Below are positions 26,187 to 35,093 of a stretch of DNA of 64,000 nucleotides, in pieces. A model generated the notes under the pieces. It ran no database searches and was not told the DNA's origin. It saw only the letters and a list, made by a program, of their open reading frames with translations. Within the stretch, counting starts at the first letter, position 1. Each line of letters starts with the position of its first letter. Source of the stretch: UBA1952 sp965246905 (GTDB lineage Bacteria; Bacteroidota; Bacteroidia; Chitinophagales; Chitinophagaceae); NCBI GenBank assembly GCA_965246905.1, contig CBDFFZ010000003.1:310001-374000 (forward strand). Reading direction: 5' to 3'. The position numbers were made by a program, and so were the translations under genes.

Positions 26187-27104
26187 TCAAGGTTGCAAAA
26201 GTTCTAAATAATTCACGGCTTTTGATGCCTCACTTGCAGCAGTGAAAATACACTGCTTGTCTTCTTTTAACACGCGCAGCCAATGAGCGATATAAGCCGC
26301 ATTATTTGGTTTTGGTGCGGTACAAATCTCATGCTCTGCACAAAGAAACGCTGCCCCTATTTCTGCGGTCAGCTCTTCTTCTGCGTAATTTTTATCTCCA
26401 AATTTGCGACCGAATGTGCGCTTGAGACGCGTATAAGCCCCAGTCCAGTGCGACAGTTCATGAAAAAGTGTTCCGTAATAATTTTCAGTTGCCGAACAGC
26501 CCTCAGTCTCGATAAATGAAGCCGCTTCCGGCATATAAATAGTGTCGGTTGAGTGCATGTAACACGCGCCTAGATTGTCTTCGTGTTTAATCAACGCCTT
26601 GGTATTGGTGATAAACATGTCGACATGCTCGATGCGCTCGACAAGCGATTTCCTATTTTCAGCGAATGCCTTTTCGTCAGGATTATAACTGGCAAGCTGC
26701 TGGCGATTAAAAACAACCGATGATTTGATGAATGGGATCTTTCTAATCTCATCCTCAACTTCCTTTTCCAAGGTATCGTAGTAAATGATCATGCTGCCAT
26801 GTTCACCTTTTCTGATGACCTCCTTGTTTTCCTGCCACTGTTTGAACGTCGCCCATTCGGGTGATGTGAAGTGTTTGTTTGTTGCCGCACTCCAGAGCAA
26901 AAGGATATTGATGCCTTTGTACTTCTTACCCGTGGTACTGTTCTTAGGTAAGGCAAATATTGGACTATCATCGCCGGTCCAAGGCTTTTGCCATGGGATA
27001 GTACCTGCCTCTAATTGTTGGATGATTGTGTCAGTCACTTGCTGGCGGATATCACGACGAACAAAGCCTTTTGCCAGTTCATTATTTGTGGATGACTGGG
27101 TCAT
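26187..27104 (-). CDS. ArdC-like antirestriction protein
   Basis: 305 residues. The N-terminal domain (TDTIIQQLEAGTIPWQKPW, GKKYKGINILLLW, TFKQWQENKEVIRKGEHG) is the DUF1738/ArdC single-strand DNA-binding fold. C-terminal GTLFHELSHWTGAYTRLKR (~215-233) is a zincin HExxH-type motif, here HELSH. ArdC proteins protect incoming single-stranded element DNA from host restriction. Typical gene of conjugative elements. It follows the primase-like gene in the same direction. Confidence 0.88.
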   Translation of the reverse strand: MTQSSTNNELAKGFVRRDIRQQVTDTIIQQLEAGTIPWQKPWTGDDSPIFALPKNSTTGKKYKGINILLLWSAATNKHFTSPEWATFKQWQENKEVIRKGEHGSMIIYYDTLEKEVEDEIRKIPFIKSSVVFNRQQLASYNPDEKAFAENRKSLVERIEHVDMFITNTKALIKHEDNLGACYMHSTDTIYMPEAASFIETEGCSATENYYGTLFHELSHWTGAYTRLKRTFGRKFGDKNYAEEELTAEIGAAFLCAEHEICTAPKPNNAAYIAHWLRVLKEDKQCIFTAASEASKAVNYLELLQP

Positions 27105-27215
27105 GAATATGATCCTTCTCTTGCGATAAATGGTTTTAGGATGAAGCAGAGCGCAGCTTTAAGAGCTGGGCTCGATCTGCGGTAATTAAATGGGGACGCA
27201 ACAGACAATTAATTT

Positions 27216-28301
27216 TTACTGGTAACGTGGACGACCTTTGTTCTTTCCTGTAACCATTGCCCAAGCACTATCGTCGGTGTAATACTTTAATTCAGCCTGC
27301 TTCTGTTCCGTGATTTTTTTTGCATTGGCGTCTTTGCTCCAGTACTCGCTGAGGTCTTTATAATTCTGGTAAAGTGTTTCCATGGTGCGCACCTCAAAGC
27401 CCTCTTCAGCCAATGCTTCCGTAAAGAAATGAGCGGCCTTTTTTCCTGCGTCGTCATTGTCCATAAACAGGACGACCGTATCAATTTCTTTCTTTGCCGC
27501 GATGATTTTTGTAAGTATCTCGCCGCTGAAAGAAAGCGAATTCAAGACGATGCAATGATGCTCTGGATAATCAAGTGTATCCTGCATTTCCATCCAGCTC
27601 AGGAAATCCCATACTCCTTCAAAAATGTAGACCTTGGAACTTGCCATTGCTTTGTACGTAGTTGGACTTTTCGGCCTAATGCTGGTTTTGAAGGTTTTGC
27701 CTTTACCCGGGTTTGGAATGATGACCTCAAAGCCGCCTTTGTCATTGGCAAGCGCCAAACCATTGCGCTTCTTTTCCGGGTAAACAACATCCTGCAAATA
27801 CACTTGCTTGAAAAAACGCTCGGCAAGTGTCTGACTGATTCGTCGGCGTTGTAGCTCCTCTTTCAGATTGGTGTAGAAAATCTGATCATGCACCTTGGCC
27901 ACTTTATACCGGCCACCAGTGTTATTTTTCTCTGGCGACTGAACGCGAACGGCAGGTCTTCGAAAAGTAGGATTACCATGATTGTTTGTGATAATGCCCG
28001 CGATGTCTTTAAGCGCCAATAAAGCGTCAGGAATGCCGCTACGACGGTCTTTACCTTGGTAGTCGCACCAAAGATCAATGATGTCCCCACCGCCGCCATT
28101 AGCGCTGCCTTTACCGCCTGTATGGCCGAAATCATACCATCGGTTGGTTCGCTCGTTAATTGTAAATGAAGGCGTTTTCTCATTCGGCCTAAACACAGAA
28201 AAATACCACGCTTGTTTGTTGTGGTCGGTGTGAGAATATACGCCACCTAAATGCTGTACCAACTGAAATAGCGGTATGTTTTTGACGTCTTTAATTTGCA
28301 T
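27216..28301 (-). CDS. TOPRIM-domain DNA primase-like protein
   Basis: 361 residues. N-terminal CHC2-type primase zinc domain without the usual cysteines (FSVFRPNEKTPSFTINERTNRWYDFG...GGDIIDLW). The TOPRIM core is VYIFEGVWDFLSWMEM (~218) with glutamate and VVLFMDNDDAGKKAAHFF (~280) with D-x-D. Synthesises primers on the transferred strand or supports element replication. Overlaps nothing; 112 bp before ardC-like in the same operon. Loss of zinc ligands is common in element-borne forms. Confidence 0.85.
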   Translation of the reverse strand: MQIKDVKNIPLFQLVQHLGGVYSHTDHNKQAWYFSVFRPNEKTPSFTINERTNRWYDFGHTGGKGSANGGGGDIIDLWCDYQGKDRRSGIPDALLALKDIAGIITNNHGNPTFRRPAVRVQSPEKNNTGGRYKVAKVHDQIFYTNLKEELQRRRISQTLAERFFKQVYLQDVVYPEKKRNGLALANDKGGFEVIIPNPGKGKTFKTSIRPKSPTTYKAMASSKVYIFEGVWDFLSWMEMQDTLDYPEHHCIVLNSLSFSGEILTKIIAAKKEIDTVVLFMDNDDAGKKAAHFFTEALAEEGFEVRTMETLYQNYKDLSEYWSKDANAKKITEQKQAELKYYTDDSAWAMVTGKNKGRPRYQ

Positions 28302-28347
28302 AGTTTTCCTCTAGAATAATTGGCAAAAGCAAAAGTGCTGAATCTGT

Positions 28348-28587
28348 TTAGATGACCGCTTTGTTGCGATAGGCTTCGATACAGCGGCGTATATCGTCCA
28401 CATGCCAAACTGAAATCCGCTCGCTGATTTTGATGGATTTTGGAAAACGACCGGTTTTTATGCCGAGATAAAAAGTTGACTTGCTGACCGGAATTAGTCG
28501 AAGCACTTGAGGCAAACGCAGGTAAGCGCCATCAGTAAGAGACGTGGTGTCTTGTTGGGTTTCAAAAAGAGAATTATCGGGTTTCAT
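28348..28587 (-). CDS. AlpA-family regulator
   Basis: 79 residues from MKPDNSLFETQQ (an open frame extends 22 codons further, but starts inside a terminator region). YLRLPQVLRLIPVSKSTFYLGIKTGRFPKSIKISERISVWHVDDIRRCI is the AlpA/Prophage CP4-57 regulator fold. These proteins activate the cognate P4-type integrase for excision; such an integrase lies at 32004-33212. Confidence 0.85.
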   Translation of the reverse strand: MKPDNSLFETQQDTTSLTDGAYLRLPQVLRLIPVSKSTFYLGIKTGRFPKSIKISERISVWHVDDIRRCIEAYRNKAVI

Positions 28588-28616
28588 GGCTATACCTTCT
28601 GTAAGATGATGGACAC

Positions 28617-28641
28617 AAAAAAAGAGCAGACTTGCGTCTGC
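28617..28641 (-). terminator. intrinsic terminator (minus strand)
   Basis: GCAGAC-TTGC-GTCTGC stem; reading leftward it is followed by TCTTTTTTTG. Separates the DUF2958 gene (28703) from the AlpA operon. Confidence 0.7.
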
Positions 28642-28702
28642 CCTATATTTCAAAAGTGGATTGTTGATTATCTATTGAGTGGGCTGGGTATAAGGGGGCG
28701 CG

Positions 28703-29149
28703 TTATGGTTTCAGCGCCCGGGGATGTCTGAATGAAAGTTGCGCACGACTCTGTTCACTGTGCTGACGGGTCAATCTTTGCGCTGCTTCGATTAGGTGAT
28801 AGTCTTCGTCGGTAATGTAACCGTTGGCATTTGCCGCATCGAGGTAAACTGCGACGGGGTATTTTGATTTGAAGTTGTAATCCTGTATCACAGGATTATT
28901 GCAGATAGGATCACTCATCGCACAGAGTGCTTCAAGGTTTATGTAGCCGTTGTAGCAACTACCATATCCATAGTCCGCTAAGCCGTAGGCATACTTGTAA
29001 TCTTGTTGCGGCCTGATTTCGGTTAACAGCCATGCGCAGCCGGTGCCTGGAAGTATTAGCTTGACGACGGGGTAGTGATTCTTGCCTTGGTTTTGATCCA
29101 GCCCATTGTTGCAAAGCTGATCATACTGTCTATTGATAAAGAGCTTCAT
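28703..29149 (-). CDS. DUF2958-family protein, copy 3
   Basis: 148 residues. MKLFINRQYDQLCNNGLDQN, KNHYPVVKLILPGTGCAWLLTEI, YAYGLADYGYGSCYNGYINLEAL match the DUF2958 blocks of the 17186 copy, with about 40% identity by eye. Monocistronic: palindrome upstream, terminator downstream. Confidence 0.85.
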   Translation of the reverse strand: MKLFINRQYDQLCNNGLDQNQGKNHYPVVKLILPGTGCAWLLTEIRPQQDYKYAYGLADYGYGSCYNGYINLEALCAMSDPICNNPVIQDYNFKSKYPVAVYLDAANANGYITDEDYHLIEAAQRLTRQHSEQSRAQLSFRHPRALKP

Positions 29150-29185
29150 TAATTCCTCCTGCCTCTTCTGCGGTAAAGGAACACA

Positions 29186-29212
29186 GTCCTATTCCGTGGT
29201 GTGTAATAGGAC
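29186..29212. promoter_or_regulatory. palindrome upstream of DUF2958 copy 3
   Basis: GTCCTATT / AATAGGAC with an 11-nt spacer, 37 bp before the start codon of the 28703-29149 gene. Candidate operator. Confidence 0.45.
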
Positions 29213-29247
29213 TATATTCCGTCTAAATACATTTGTCAATATAGCTA

Positions 29248-29283
29248 AGCAAAAATAAATGAGGCAGGTACTAAACCTGCCTC
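29248..29283 (-). terminator. intrinsic terminator of the 29291 gene
   Basis: Perfect 9-bp stem GAGGCAGGT / ACCTGCCTC; reading leftward it is followed by ATTTATTTTTG. Confidence 0.7.
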
Positions 29284-29290
29284 ACGGGGA

Positions 29291-29695
29291 TTAATTTGAT
29301 AAGGTGTCATCGACTATATAATCGATTTTATAATCGAGCCAGGGTGGCGGTAAATCATATCCATTAGCTTCCGCTTCGGTTAATACGTATTCGATATCGT
29401 CGGCATTAAGATCAGATGGATTGTAGTCGGCCATAAGTTCAGAAAGAAATCCTTCTCCGCCGCAGTAGGGTAACGAATGGAATATTTCAAGGTCTTCTCC
29501 GTTAAGCATCGCAACCTGGTAATCTTCGTTGACTAAAAAGACATGGCCACTATTACGATTAAAGGCAGGCTTTACGCCAGATTGATAGAAGTTTTCAGGT
29601 AAACCTTTATTGATCCATGCATCCAACAAGTCTCTTAAAAGAATGATTTCTCGTATACCAAAGTCTGATAGATTTTCTGTGTAGTAATTGGTCAT
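29291..29695 (-). CDS. hypothetical acidic protein
   Basis: 134 residues, not recognised. MTNYYTENLSDFGIREIILL, then GHVFLVNEDYQVAMLNGEDLEIFHSLPYCGGEGFLSEL. Strongly acidic, soluble. Own terminator and clean start; island cargo. Could be an anti-defence DNA mimic or an adaptor to the DUF2958 proteins, but nothing shows this. Confidence 0.6.
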   Translation of the reverse strand: MTNYYTENLSDFGIREIILLRDLLDAWINKGLPENFYQSGVKPAFNRNSGHVFLVNEDYQVAMLNGEDLEIFHSLPYCGGEGFLSELMADYNPSDLNADDIEYVLTEAEANGYDLPPPWLDYKIDYIVDDTLSN

Positions 29696-29885
29696 TTTAG
29701 GTTCCTTCCTGTGTGATTGATCGTTACAGGGATAGGCAAACCGAAGAGCCAGTGAACAAACTGGCTGTTATTTTGGATGGGCGCGTGAATGCCGCAGGCA
29801 GAGAGAAAATAATAGTTAGTGACGAGAGCGACTTCGGTTATATCATCTGTAAAAACTATTCAGACACACGAGGAAAACGTGACAA

Positions 29886-30860
29886 TTATCCCTTCGTATA
29901 ATGGTTACTATCCGCGTCGACAACATCTAAAAAAAATCCTATATCAAATTGTAGTTTTTCGGAAAGCATTCTGTAACGTTCTTGAACTGGCGGAAACCAC
30001 CTTGCTAAAGTTCGTATCATCAAAGTTACAAGTAGCTTTGAATAATAGAGGTCCAAAAGTGCCTGATGGCGGACGTTTTTAATCCAGTTAGGGTCTTCCA
30101 TTTGTATGACTATCATCCCTTCAGAATGCGCATACATACTTAAATATGTGTATAATTGAGAAATAGAATGTTGCGGGCCAAAGCCCGTATTTTCCATTAT
30201 AGTTGCCCAATGTAGGAACAGTTTGCCACTGCCCTTATTTATCAGCGCATTTTGTTGCTTTTCAGTTAACCTAACGAATGCCGGCAGTTTTACGATGGCT
30301 TCTCTAAAGTTTTTAATTGCAACAGTATCTCTGGCAGACTGTTCTTTTGCAAATTGCGTTTCAACGGGAAAGTTCTGGCGATCTAATAGGCTGGAATAAA
30401 TCCATGCGTTATACCTGAGCTCTTTTTCGTCATCGTCCACTGGATTTACATAGATATGATGGAACATTAAAAAGGCTTCCAGCATCGAACGCAATACCGC
30501 TTTCGCGGATGGTGTATCAAATATTGGCAAGCCATTTAATTCCTTAGGATAGTACTGTGAACGCATCGTAATGCCGGACAGTAAAGAATGAACGCTTAGA
30601 CCGTGAAAGGCGAACTTCATTAAAAGCGTTTCGGCAGATTTTTGCCAATGAGCAATTGGCACACCTTGCTCGGTTAATACCTGATTTAGATAAATCAATG
30701 TATCAATCAAATTATGAAGCTCGCTTGCACTTTCAAATAAGTCAGCACGAGCATGCCTTTCATTAAATTGAATTGCCCATATTTCTCGTTGACTTAATTG
30801 GCGGTGCATAACTGGTAAATAATTTATAACGCTTCCAATTGATCTGAGATTTCCCTGCAA
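29886..30860 (-). CDS. DUF5677-like helical protein
   Basis: 324 residues, helical. LLMKFAFHGLSVHSLLSGIT, SAKAVLRSMLEAFLMFHHIYV and LYTYLSMYAHSEGM resemble the DUF5677 family, whose members are HEPN-related. The start lies 37 bp inside the preceding gene's 3' end, a strong overlap that suggests a two-gene unit with the HEPN-type 30824 gene. Function unknown. Confidence 0.55.
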   Translation of the reverse strand: MQGNLRSIGSVINYLPVMHRQLSQREIWAIQFNERHARADLFESASELHNLIDTLIYLNQVLTEQGVPIAHWQKSAETLLMKFAFHGLSVHSLLSGITMRSQYYPKELNGLPIFDTPSAKAVLRSMLEAFLMFHHIYVNPVDDDEKELRYNAWIYSSLLDRQNFPVETQFAKEQSARDTVAIKNFREAIVKLPAFVRLTEKQQNALINKGSGKLFLHWATIMENTGFGPQHSISQLYTYLSMYAHSEGMIVIQMEDPNWIKNVRHQALLDLYYSKLLVTLMIRTLARWFPPVQERYRMLSEKLQFDIGFFLDVVDADSNHYTKG

Positions 30861-31651
30861 AATTGCTCGATACTATCAATTGCTGCAAAAACGTCTCCAC
30901 GCAATGTACTGACGTTTGCCCCATCTTTAGTTTTACCGTTTCTATGTACTAAGTCATGGCGGACTTGCACAATTTTCATTATCGCTGAAAAGTCTGGAAA
31001 TTGAATTCCGAGAGTCGCGTAGTACATTAATGACACAATGTGGATGTTATGGTACATCACAGACAAAAGCTCGTCTTTCACAGTTGCCTTTACTTTAGCC
31101 ATTTCGCCAAATATTGAGGCCAGGTCAAACTTTCTTTGACGAAAGGCAGGTGTGCTTTCAACATACTTTCTTAAAATGCTTTCATCTGCGGTAACACGTG
31201 TAATAAAATTCTGTGACAAAAAAGCTTCCATTACACCCACAGCGCTAACGTAGATTTGACGCTTCAAAATTGCATTCAGCTTGGCATTTTCTTGTTCTAC
31301 ATCGTTTAATAATCGAAGATCGGCAAACTCGTTTTTAAAAGTCTCAAACCCAGCGTTTCCTTCGACAATTGCATCGAACTCATAAAGGTTTAATGAGTCA
31401 ACAAACTCCCACGGATGGCCGGTTACTCTATTCTCGTTATCAATATTGCGTATTTTGTTACGGACATGTGCAGGCATATCTTTATCGAAAACAAAGTATT
31501 CTTCGTAAACTAGTCCATCATCGCTTGTGTGAACATCACGCTCTGTAAGATATTGTTCATACTCGTCAAAACTTAAGCCTAAAAACCTTGCGACACGGTC
31601 GTCCTCCCTTTGTTGCATTATTTCGATTGCCAACTCGGACATTCTTCCCAT
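30824..31651 (-). CDS. HEPN (RiboL-PSP-like) protein
   Basis: 275 residues. The C-terminal half (LKRQIYVSAVGVMEAFLSQNFITRV...FDLASIFGEMAKV...IVQVRHDLVHRNGKTKDG) is the RiboL-PSP/HEPN layout, and RHDLVH (~234-239) is an exact R-x4-H RNase motif. N-terminal ~100 residues contain an acidic, YD-rich segment. Overlaps the following gene by 37 bp. Probable RNase of a two-gene defence or toxin-antitoxin unit; partner assignment is inference. Confidence 0.7.
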   Translation of the reverse strand: MGRMSELAIEIMQQREDDRVARFLGLSFDEYEQYLTERDVHTSDDGLVYEEYFVFDKDMPAHVRNKIRNIDNENRVTGHPWEFVDSLNLYEFDAIVEGNAGFETFKNEFADLRLLNDVEQENAKLNAILKRQIYVSAVGVMEAFLSQNFITRVTADESILRKYVESTPAFRQRKFDLASIFGEMAKVKATVKDELLSVMYHNIHIVSLMYYATLGIQFPDFSAIMKIVQVRHDLVHRNGKTKDGANVSTLRGDVFAAIDSIEQFCREISDQLEAL

Positions 31652-31969
31652 TGTGTTTTTCCTTTAAAATTACGATTGGATAGGCAAATTTTTGTTGAGT
31701 AATATTTTGGTTGTACTATACTCGGAATTGTAGAAGACCCGTCTTCACAGGGATTCATTGGGGGCTGAAAATATGAAGTCGCCGATTAAACTCTTCAACT
31801 AACAAAAGAAAACTACTCATTACCAATTCCCTTGGGGACGCCAATTTCTTTTAGCATACAGTCCTATACGGTCCTAACTGCTTGACGAAAAAAGATTCTA
31901 TGGTAGGATTAAATTCATATCCTCCATTGGTGTCCATCCAAATCCAGCCCAGCTGGTGGCATTTTTGGG

Positions 31970-32000
31970 GGTACGTTTTCGTTTACCATAAGGACGTACC
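31970..32000. promoter_or_regulatory. inverted repeat before the P4-type integrase
   Basis: GGTACGT / ACGTACC arms, 17-nt spacer, ending 3 bp before the integrase ATG. Likely integrase autoregulation or core-binding site. The rest of 31652-31970 holds no gene I can support. Confidence 0.5.
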
Positions 32001-32003
32001 ACC

Positions 32004-33212
32004 ATGTTAACTGATGTTGCATGCAAATCACTCATCTCTAAATCCCAACAATTCCAAAAACCAATTAAAAAATCTGACAGCAACGGCTTGTTTCTTTTAG
32101 CCAGTCCCAAAGGCAGAGGCTTTTGGCGGTACAAGTACCGGCACCTTGGCAAAGAGAATCAAATCTCATTCGGCGCGTATCCAGATATTTCTTTAGCAGA
32201 TGCACGTATCCGACATGCTGAAGCTAGGAAGCTGGTCCTTGAGGGTATTAATCCAGTTGTTGCCAAACGTCAGGCTGCCGCGAAAGGCATTCTCGAATCA
32301 CAAAGCACGTTTGAGTTTGTGGGTAATGCATGGTTCAAGCATAATAAAGCTAAATGGTCTCCAGACCATGCGCACACCATATTACTGCGCCTAAGAAAAG
32401 ACTTATACCGCAGTCTTGGCCATATACCTGTAGCGCAACTTACCAGAAAAGAAATCCTGAATGCTCTGCGGAAAATAGAAGAACGCAATTCGCATGAAGT
32501 GGCAAGACGATCTATGCAATTTGCCAAGCAAATTTTGGGCTTTGCCCTTAATGAAGAGCTAGTGCAGGTAAACGTGGCATTAGGTCTAGAAACGGCTTTG
32601 AGGCCATTCAAAACAGGACATTTCCCCTCAATGCCTATCGAGATGCTGCCTGGGTTTTTAAAGAAGCTCAATAGCAACGATGCGCGGCTCACAAAAGATA
32701 CTCGTGATGGTATGCGGCTGCTCATGCTCACTCTCGTCCGAACAAGCGAATTGATCAAAGCAGAATGGAAGGAAATTGATCTCTTCAATGCACGTTGGGT
32801 GATCCCTGCTGAGCGTATGAAAATGCGCTTAGAACATATTGTTCCGTTATCAAAGCAGGTGATTGAAATTCTCACGGAACGAAAACGGCTGAATGATGCA
32901 ATGCCAAACGGCTTTCGCAGTGGGTATGTGTTTCCGTCGCAATTTGGTCCTCATAAGCATATGTGCGAACGAACCATTGGCCTCGGCCTATTTGCGATGG
33001 GGTATAGAGGCATTCACACGGGCCATGGATTTCGGGCCTTGGGAATGGGTATCGCCCAGGAAAAACTTGGCTACCGGAATGAAATTCCGGATAGACAATT
33101 ATCGCACGTGCCACAAAATGAAGTACGCCGCGCTTATGACCGAGCAAAATTTTTGGACGAAAGAACTGAAATGATGCAGAAAATCGCTGATTATGTAAGT
33201 TCGATCTCATAA
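32004..33212 (+). CDS. P4-type tyrosine integrase
   Basis: 402 residues. N-terminal DUF4102 arm-binding domain: LTDVACKSLISKS, GLFLLASPKGRGFWRYKYRHLGKENQISFGAYPDISLADAR. Core SAM-like domain ~100-195. Catalytic domain: R in MLTLVRTSELIKAEW (~240), H-x-x-R in HGFRALGMG (~342), C-terminal Y in RRAYDRAKF. P4-type integrases target tRNA or tmRNA genes and are most common in Proteobacteria. No attachment repeat for it was found nearby, so its element may be nested or stranded. Confidence 0.9.
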   Translation: MLTDVACKSLISKSQQFQKPIKKSDSNGLFLLASPKGRGFWRYKYRHLGKENQISFGAYPDISLADARIRHAEARKLVLEGINPVVAKRQAAAKGILESQSTFEFVGNAWFKHNKAKWSPDHAHTILLRLRKDLYRSLGHIPVAQLTRKEILNALRKIEERNSHEVARRSMQFAKQILGFALNEELVQVNVALGLETALRPFKTGHFPSMPIEMLPGFLKKLNSNDARLTKDTRDGMRLLMLTLVRTSELIKAEWKEIDLFNARWVIPAERMKMRLEHIVPLSKQVIEILTERKRLNDAMPNGFRSGYVFPSQFGPHKHMCERTIGLGLFAMGYRGIHTGHGFRALGMGIAQEKLGYRNEIPDRQLSHVPQNEVRRAYDRAKFLDERTEMMQKIADYVSSIS

Positions 33213-33334
33213 TTGCTTACAGTCCTAGTATGTAAACAATGCACATTATCAATAGGTTAGCCCCAGCATTAGCTCTGGCATTGAAAATAGTCAATAAATT
33301 CTTTTTCAAAACCAAAAAATTTGTTGACCTTTAA

Positions 33335-33360
33335 TGAACACAACAATATAATTGTGTTCA
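33335..33360. promoter_or_regulatory. operator overlapping the start of the TA-like operon
   Basis: Perfect 9-bp arms TGAACACAA / TTGTGTTCA with an 8-nt spacer. The last base is the A of the ATG at 33360. Position is right for repression by the HTH protein encoded by the next gene. Confidence 0.65.
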
Positions 33361-33824
33361 TGATACCACCGTTAATAACATTGTCCGGAGCATTGTGGCC
33401 ATTGCTGCCTCCAGGGATATACGACTCTACGCTTGATGAAATTTTTGACCGCTATGCGGTTAATGATCGCAGGAAGTTCCTGTTTGAAGGGCTAGATAGG
33501 GGCCTAAGGCATTTATTTAGTATTGGGTGTAGGCAGGTATTTCTCGATGGCAGTTACGTAACTGAAAAGCCTTTGCCGAACGATTATGAGGTTTGCTGGG
33601 ATATGGCATATGTAGACGGCGACAAAATTGATCCTGTATTTCTTGATTTCTCAAATGGAAGGCGTAGCCAAAAAGAGAAGTATGGCGGCGAGTATTTTCC
33701 AGCCTCCATTATCGAACAAAATTCAGGAAAACCCTTTTTAGATTTTTTTCAGACCGACAAAGAGTCGGGTAAACAAAAAGGTATCATAAGAATTTCACAC
33801 TACTTAAGTAAGAAAGGAGGATAA
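33360..33824 (+). CDS. DUF6932-like protein (toxin candidate)
   Basis: 154 residues from MIPPLITLSGALWPLLPPG; an earlier in-frame ATG would lie inside the operator. LWPLLPPGIYDSTLDEIFDRY, then VFLDGSYVTEKPLPNDYEVCWD, the nucleotidyltransferase-like GSYVT-x-n-D-x-D pattern of DUF6932 proteins (here with D-Y-E-V-C-W-D). Such genes pair with HTH partners in toxin-antitoxin-like loci. The HTH-ImmA/IrrE gene starts 1 bp after its stop. Confidence 0.7.
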   Translation: MIPPLITLSGALWPLLPPGIYDSTLDEIFDRYAVNDRRKFLFEGLDRGLRHLFSIGCRQVFLDGSYVTEKPLPNDYEVCWDMAYVDGDKIDPVFLDFSNGRRSQKEKYGGEYFPASIIEQNSGKPFLDFFQTDKESGKQKGIIRISHYLSKKGG

Positions 33825-33825
33825 T

Positions 33826-35091
33826 ATGATCACAAATGATAGGCAGTACAAAATAACTAAAACGCAAATCCAGAATTTTCAAGATTCATTGGATAGCCGG
33901 TCTATAGTTTCAACAGAAAATATTCATCCAAAGCTTCTAGAGGCTCATAAAAATGCTATTGACTCCCAATTACACGATTTGATGCGGGATGTTGCAGAAT
34001 ATGAGGCCCTTAAAGCTGGACAGACTGTAGTAGCCGAAGTCAAAGATTTAAAAGACCTGCCGTTAGCATTGATAAAATCTAGGATCGCAAATGGACTCAC
34101 CCAATCCGAATTAGCAAAAAAACTTGGGTTGAAGGAACAGCAAGTTCAGCGTTATGAATCTGAGAATTATGAAAGCGCAAGCTTGAAGACGCTGCTAAAA
34201 ATTGCAGCCGAACTTAAAATTTCACTCAATGCAGATGTCCAAATTAAAGAAGTAACTGGAACAGACGATTTCAATGTCAGAGATTATCCTTTTAAGCAAA
34301 TGTTCCAAAGGCGTTGGTTTAAAGATTTTTCCGGATCACTTAATGAGGCCGTAAAAAATTCGGCTGATCTAGTTGCATCTCTATTCAATGATGCCGGTAT
34401 TGATAGACGTATACATGGTCTAACAAAAAGATCAGTGCGTACAGGCTCTGTCTTTAATGAATTTGCTTTAAATGCTTGGTATGCGCGAGTGATTATAAAA
34501 GCTAAGCAACTCGAGCTACCCACAACGTTTAGTAAAAATGTAATTACAGAACAGTGGCTAAAAAGTCTAGCCGCGTTAAGTAGGTTGGATGATGGACCAA
34601 TACAAGCGACTCAGTATTTAAAAAATAGCGGGATTGCTTTTGTTTACGAACCTAAATTAGATGGCACATTTTTGGATGGTGCGGCATTGCTTGTAGAGAA
34701 TAATTTGCCAATTATTGCCATGACATTGCGGCATGATCGGATAGATAATTTTTGGTTTGTCTTGTTCCATGAAGTAGCACACATCTATCTCCATTTAGGT
34801 GCCGAGTTAGACGCTATTTTCGATGACTTTGATATTAAGATTGATGGTATTGAAAAAGAAGCAGACGCTTTTGCATTGAATTCACTTGTTCCCGATGACG
34901 TCTGGAAAAAGTCGCTTGTACGATTTAGTCCCTCGAATGAGACAATAACAAATTTAGCAGTTGCCCAAAATATTCATCCTGCGTTAGTCGCTGGAAGAAT
35001 AAGGCGTGAGACAGGGAAATATTACCAGTTTAATGACCTGATTGGCCAAGGTGAACTACGCCCACAGTTTGAAAAATTTTTAAATAATTAA
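33826..35091 (+). CDS. XRE-HTH and ImmA/IrrE metallopeptidase fusion
   Basis: 421 residues. HTH_XRE at ~residues 83-125 (LIKSRIANGLTQSELAKKLGLKEQQVQRYESENYESASL). ImmA/IrrE domain with LFHEVAHIYLHLG (~305-317) carrying the HExxH zinc motif and EKEADAFALNSLVP as third-ligand helix. Members combine repression with proteolysis of a repressor or antitoxin. Operator at 33335 fits. It shares the operon with DUF6932 and beta-family genes (1- and 2-bp gaps). Confidence 0.88.
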   Translation: MITNDRQYKITKTQIQNFQDSLDSRSIVSTENIHPKLLEAHKNAIDSQLHDLMRDVAEYEALKAGQTVVAEVKDLKDLPLALIKSRIANGLTQSELAKKLGLKEQQVQRYESENYESASLKTLLKIAAELKISLNADVQIKEVTGTDDFNVRDYPFKQMFQRRWFKDFSGSLNEAVKNSADLVASLFNDAGIDRRIHGLTKRSVRTGSVFNEFALNAWYARVIIKAKQLELPTTFSKNVITEQWLKSLAALSRLDDGPIQATQYLKNSGIAFVYEPKLDGTFLDGAALLVENNLPIIAMTLRHDRIDNFWFVLFHEVAHIYLHLGAELDAIFDDFDIKIDGIEKEADAFALNSLVPDDVWKKSLVRFSPSNETITNLAVAQNIHPALVAGRIRRETGKYYQFNDLIGQGELRPQFEKFLNN

Positions 35092-35093
35092 GG

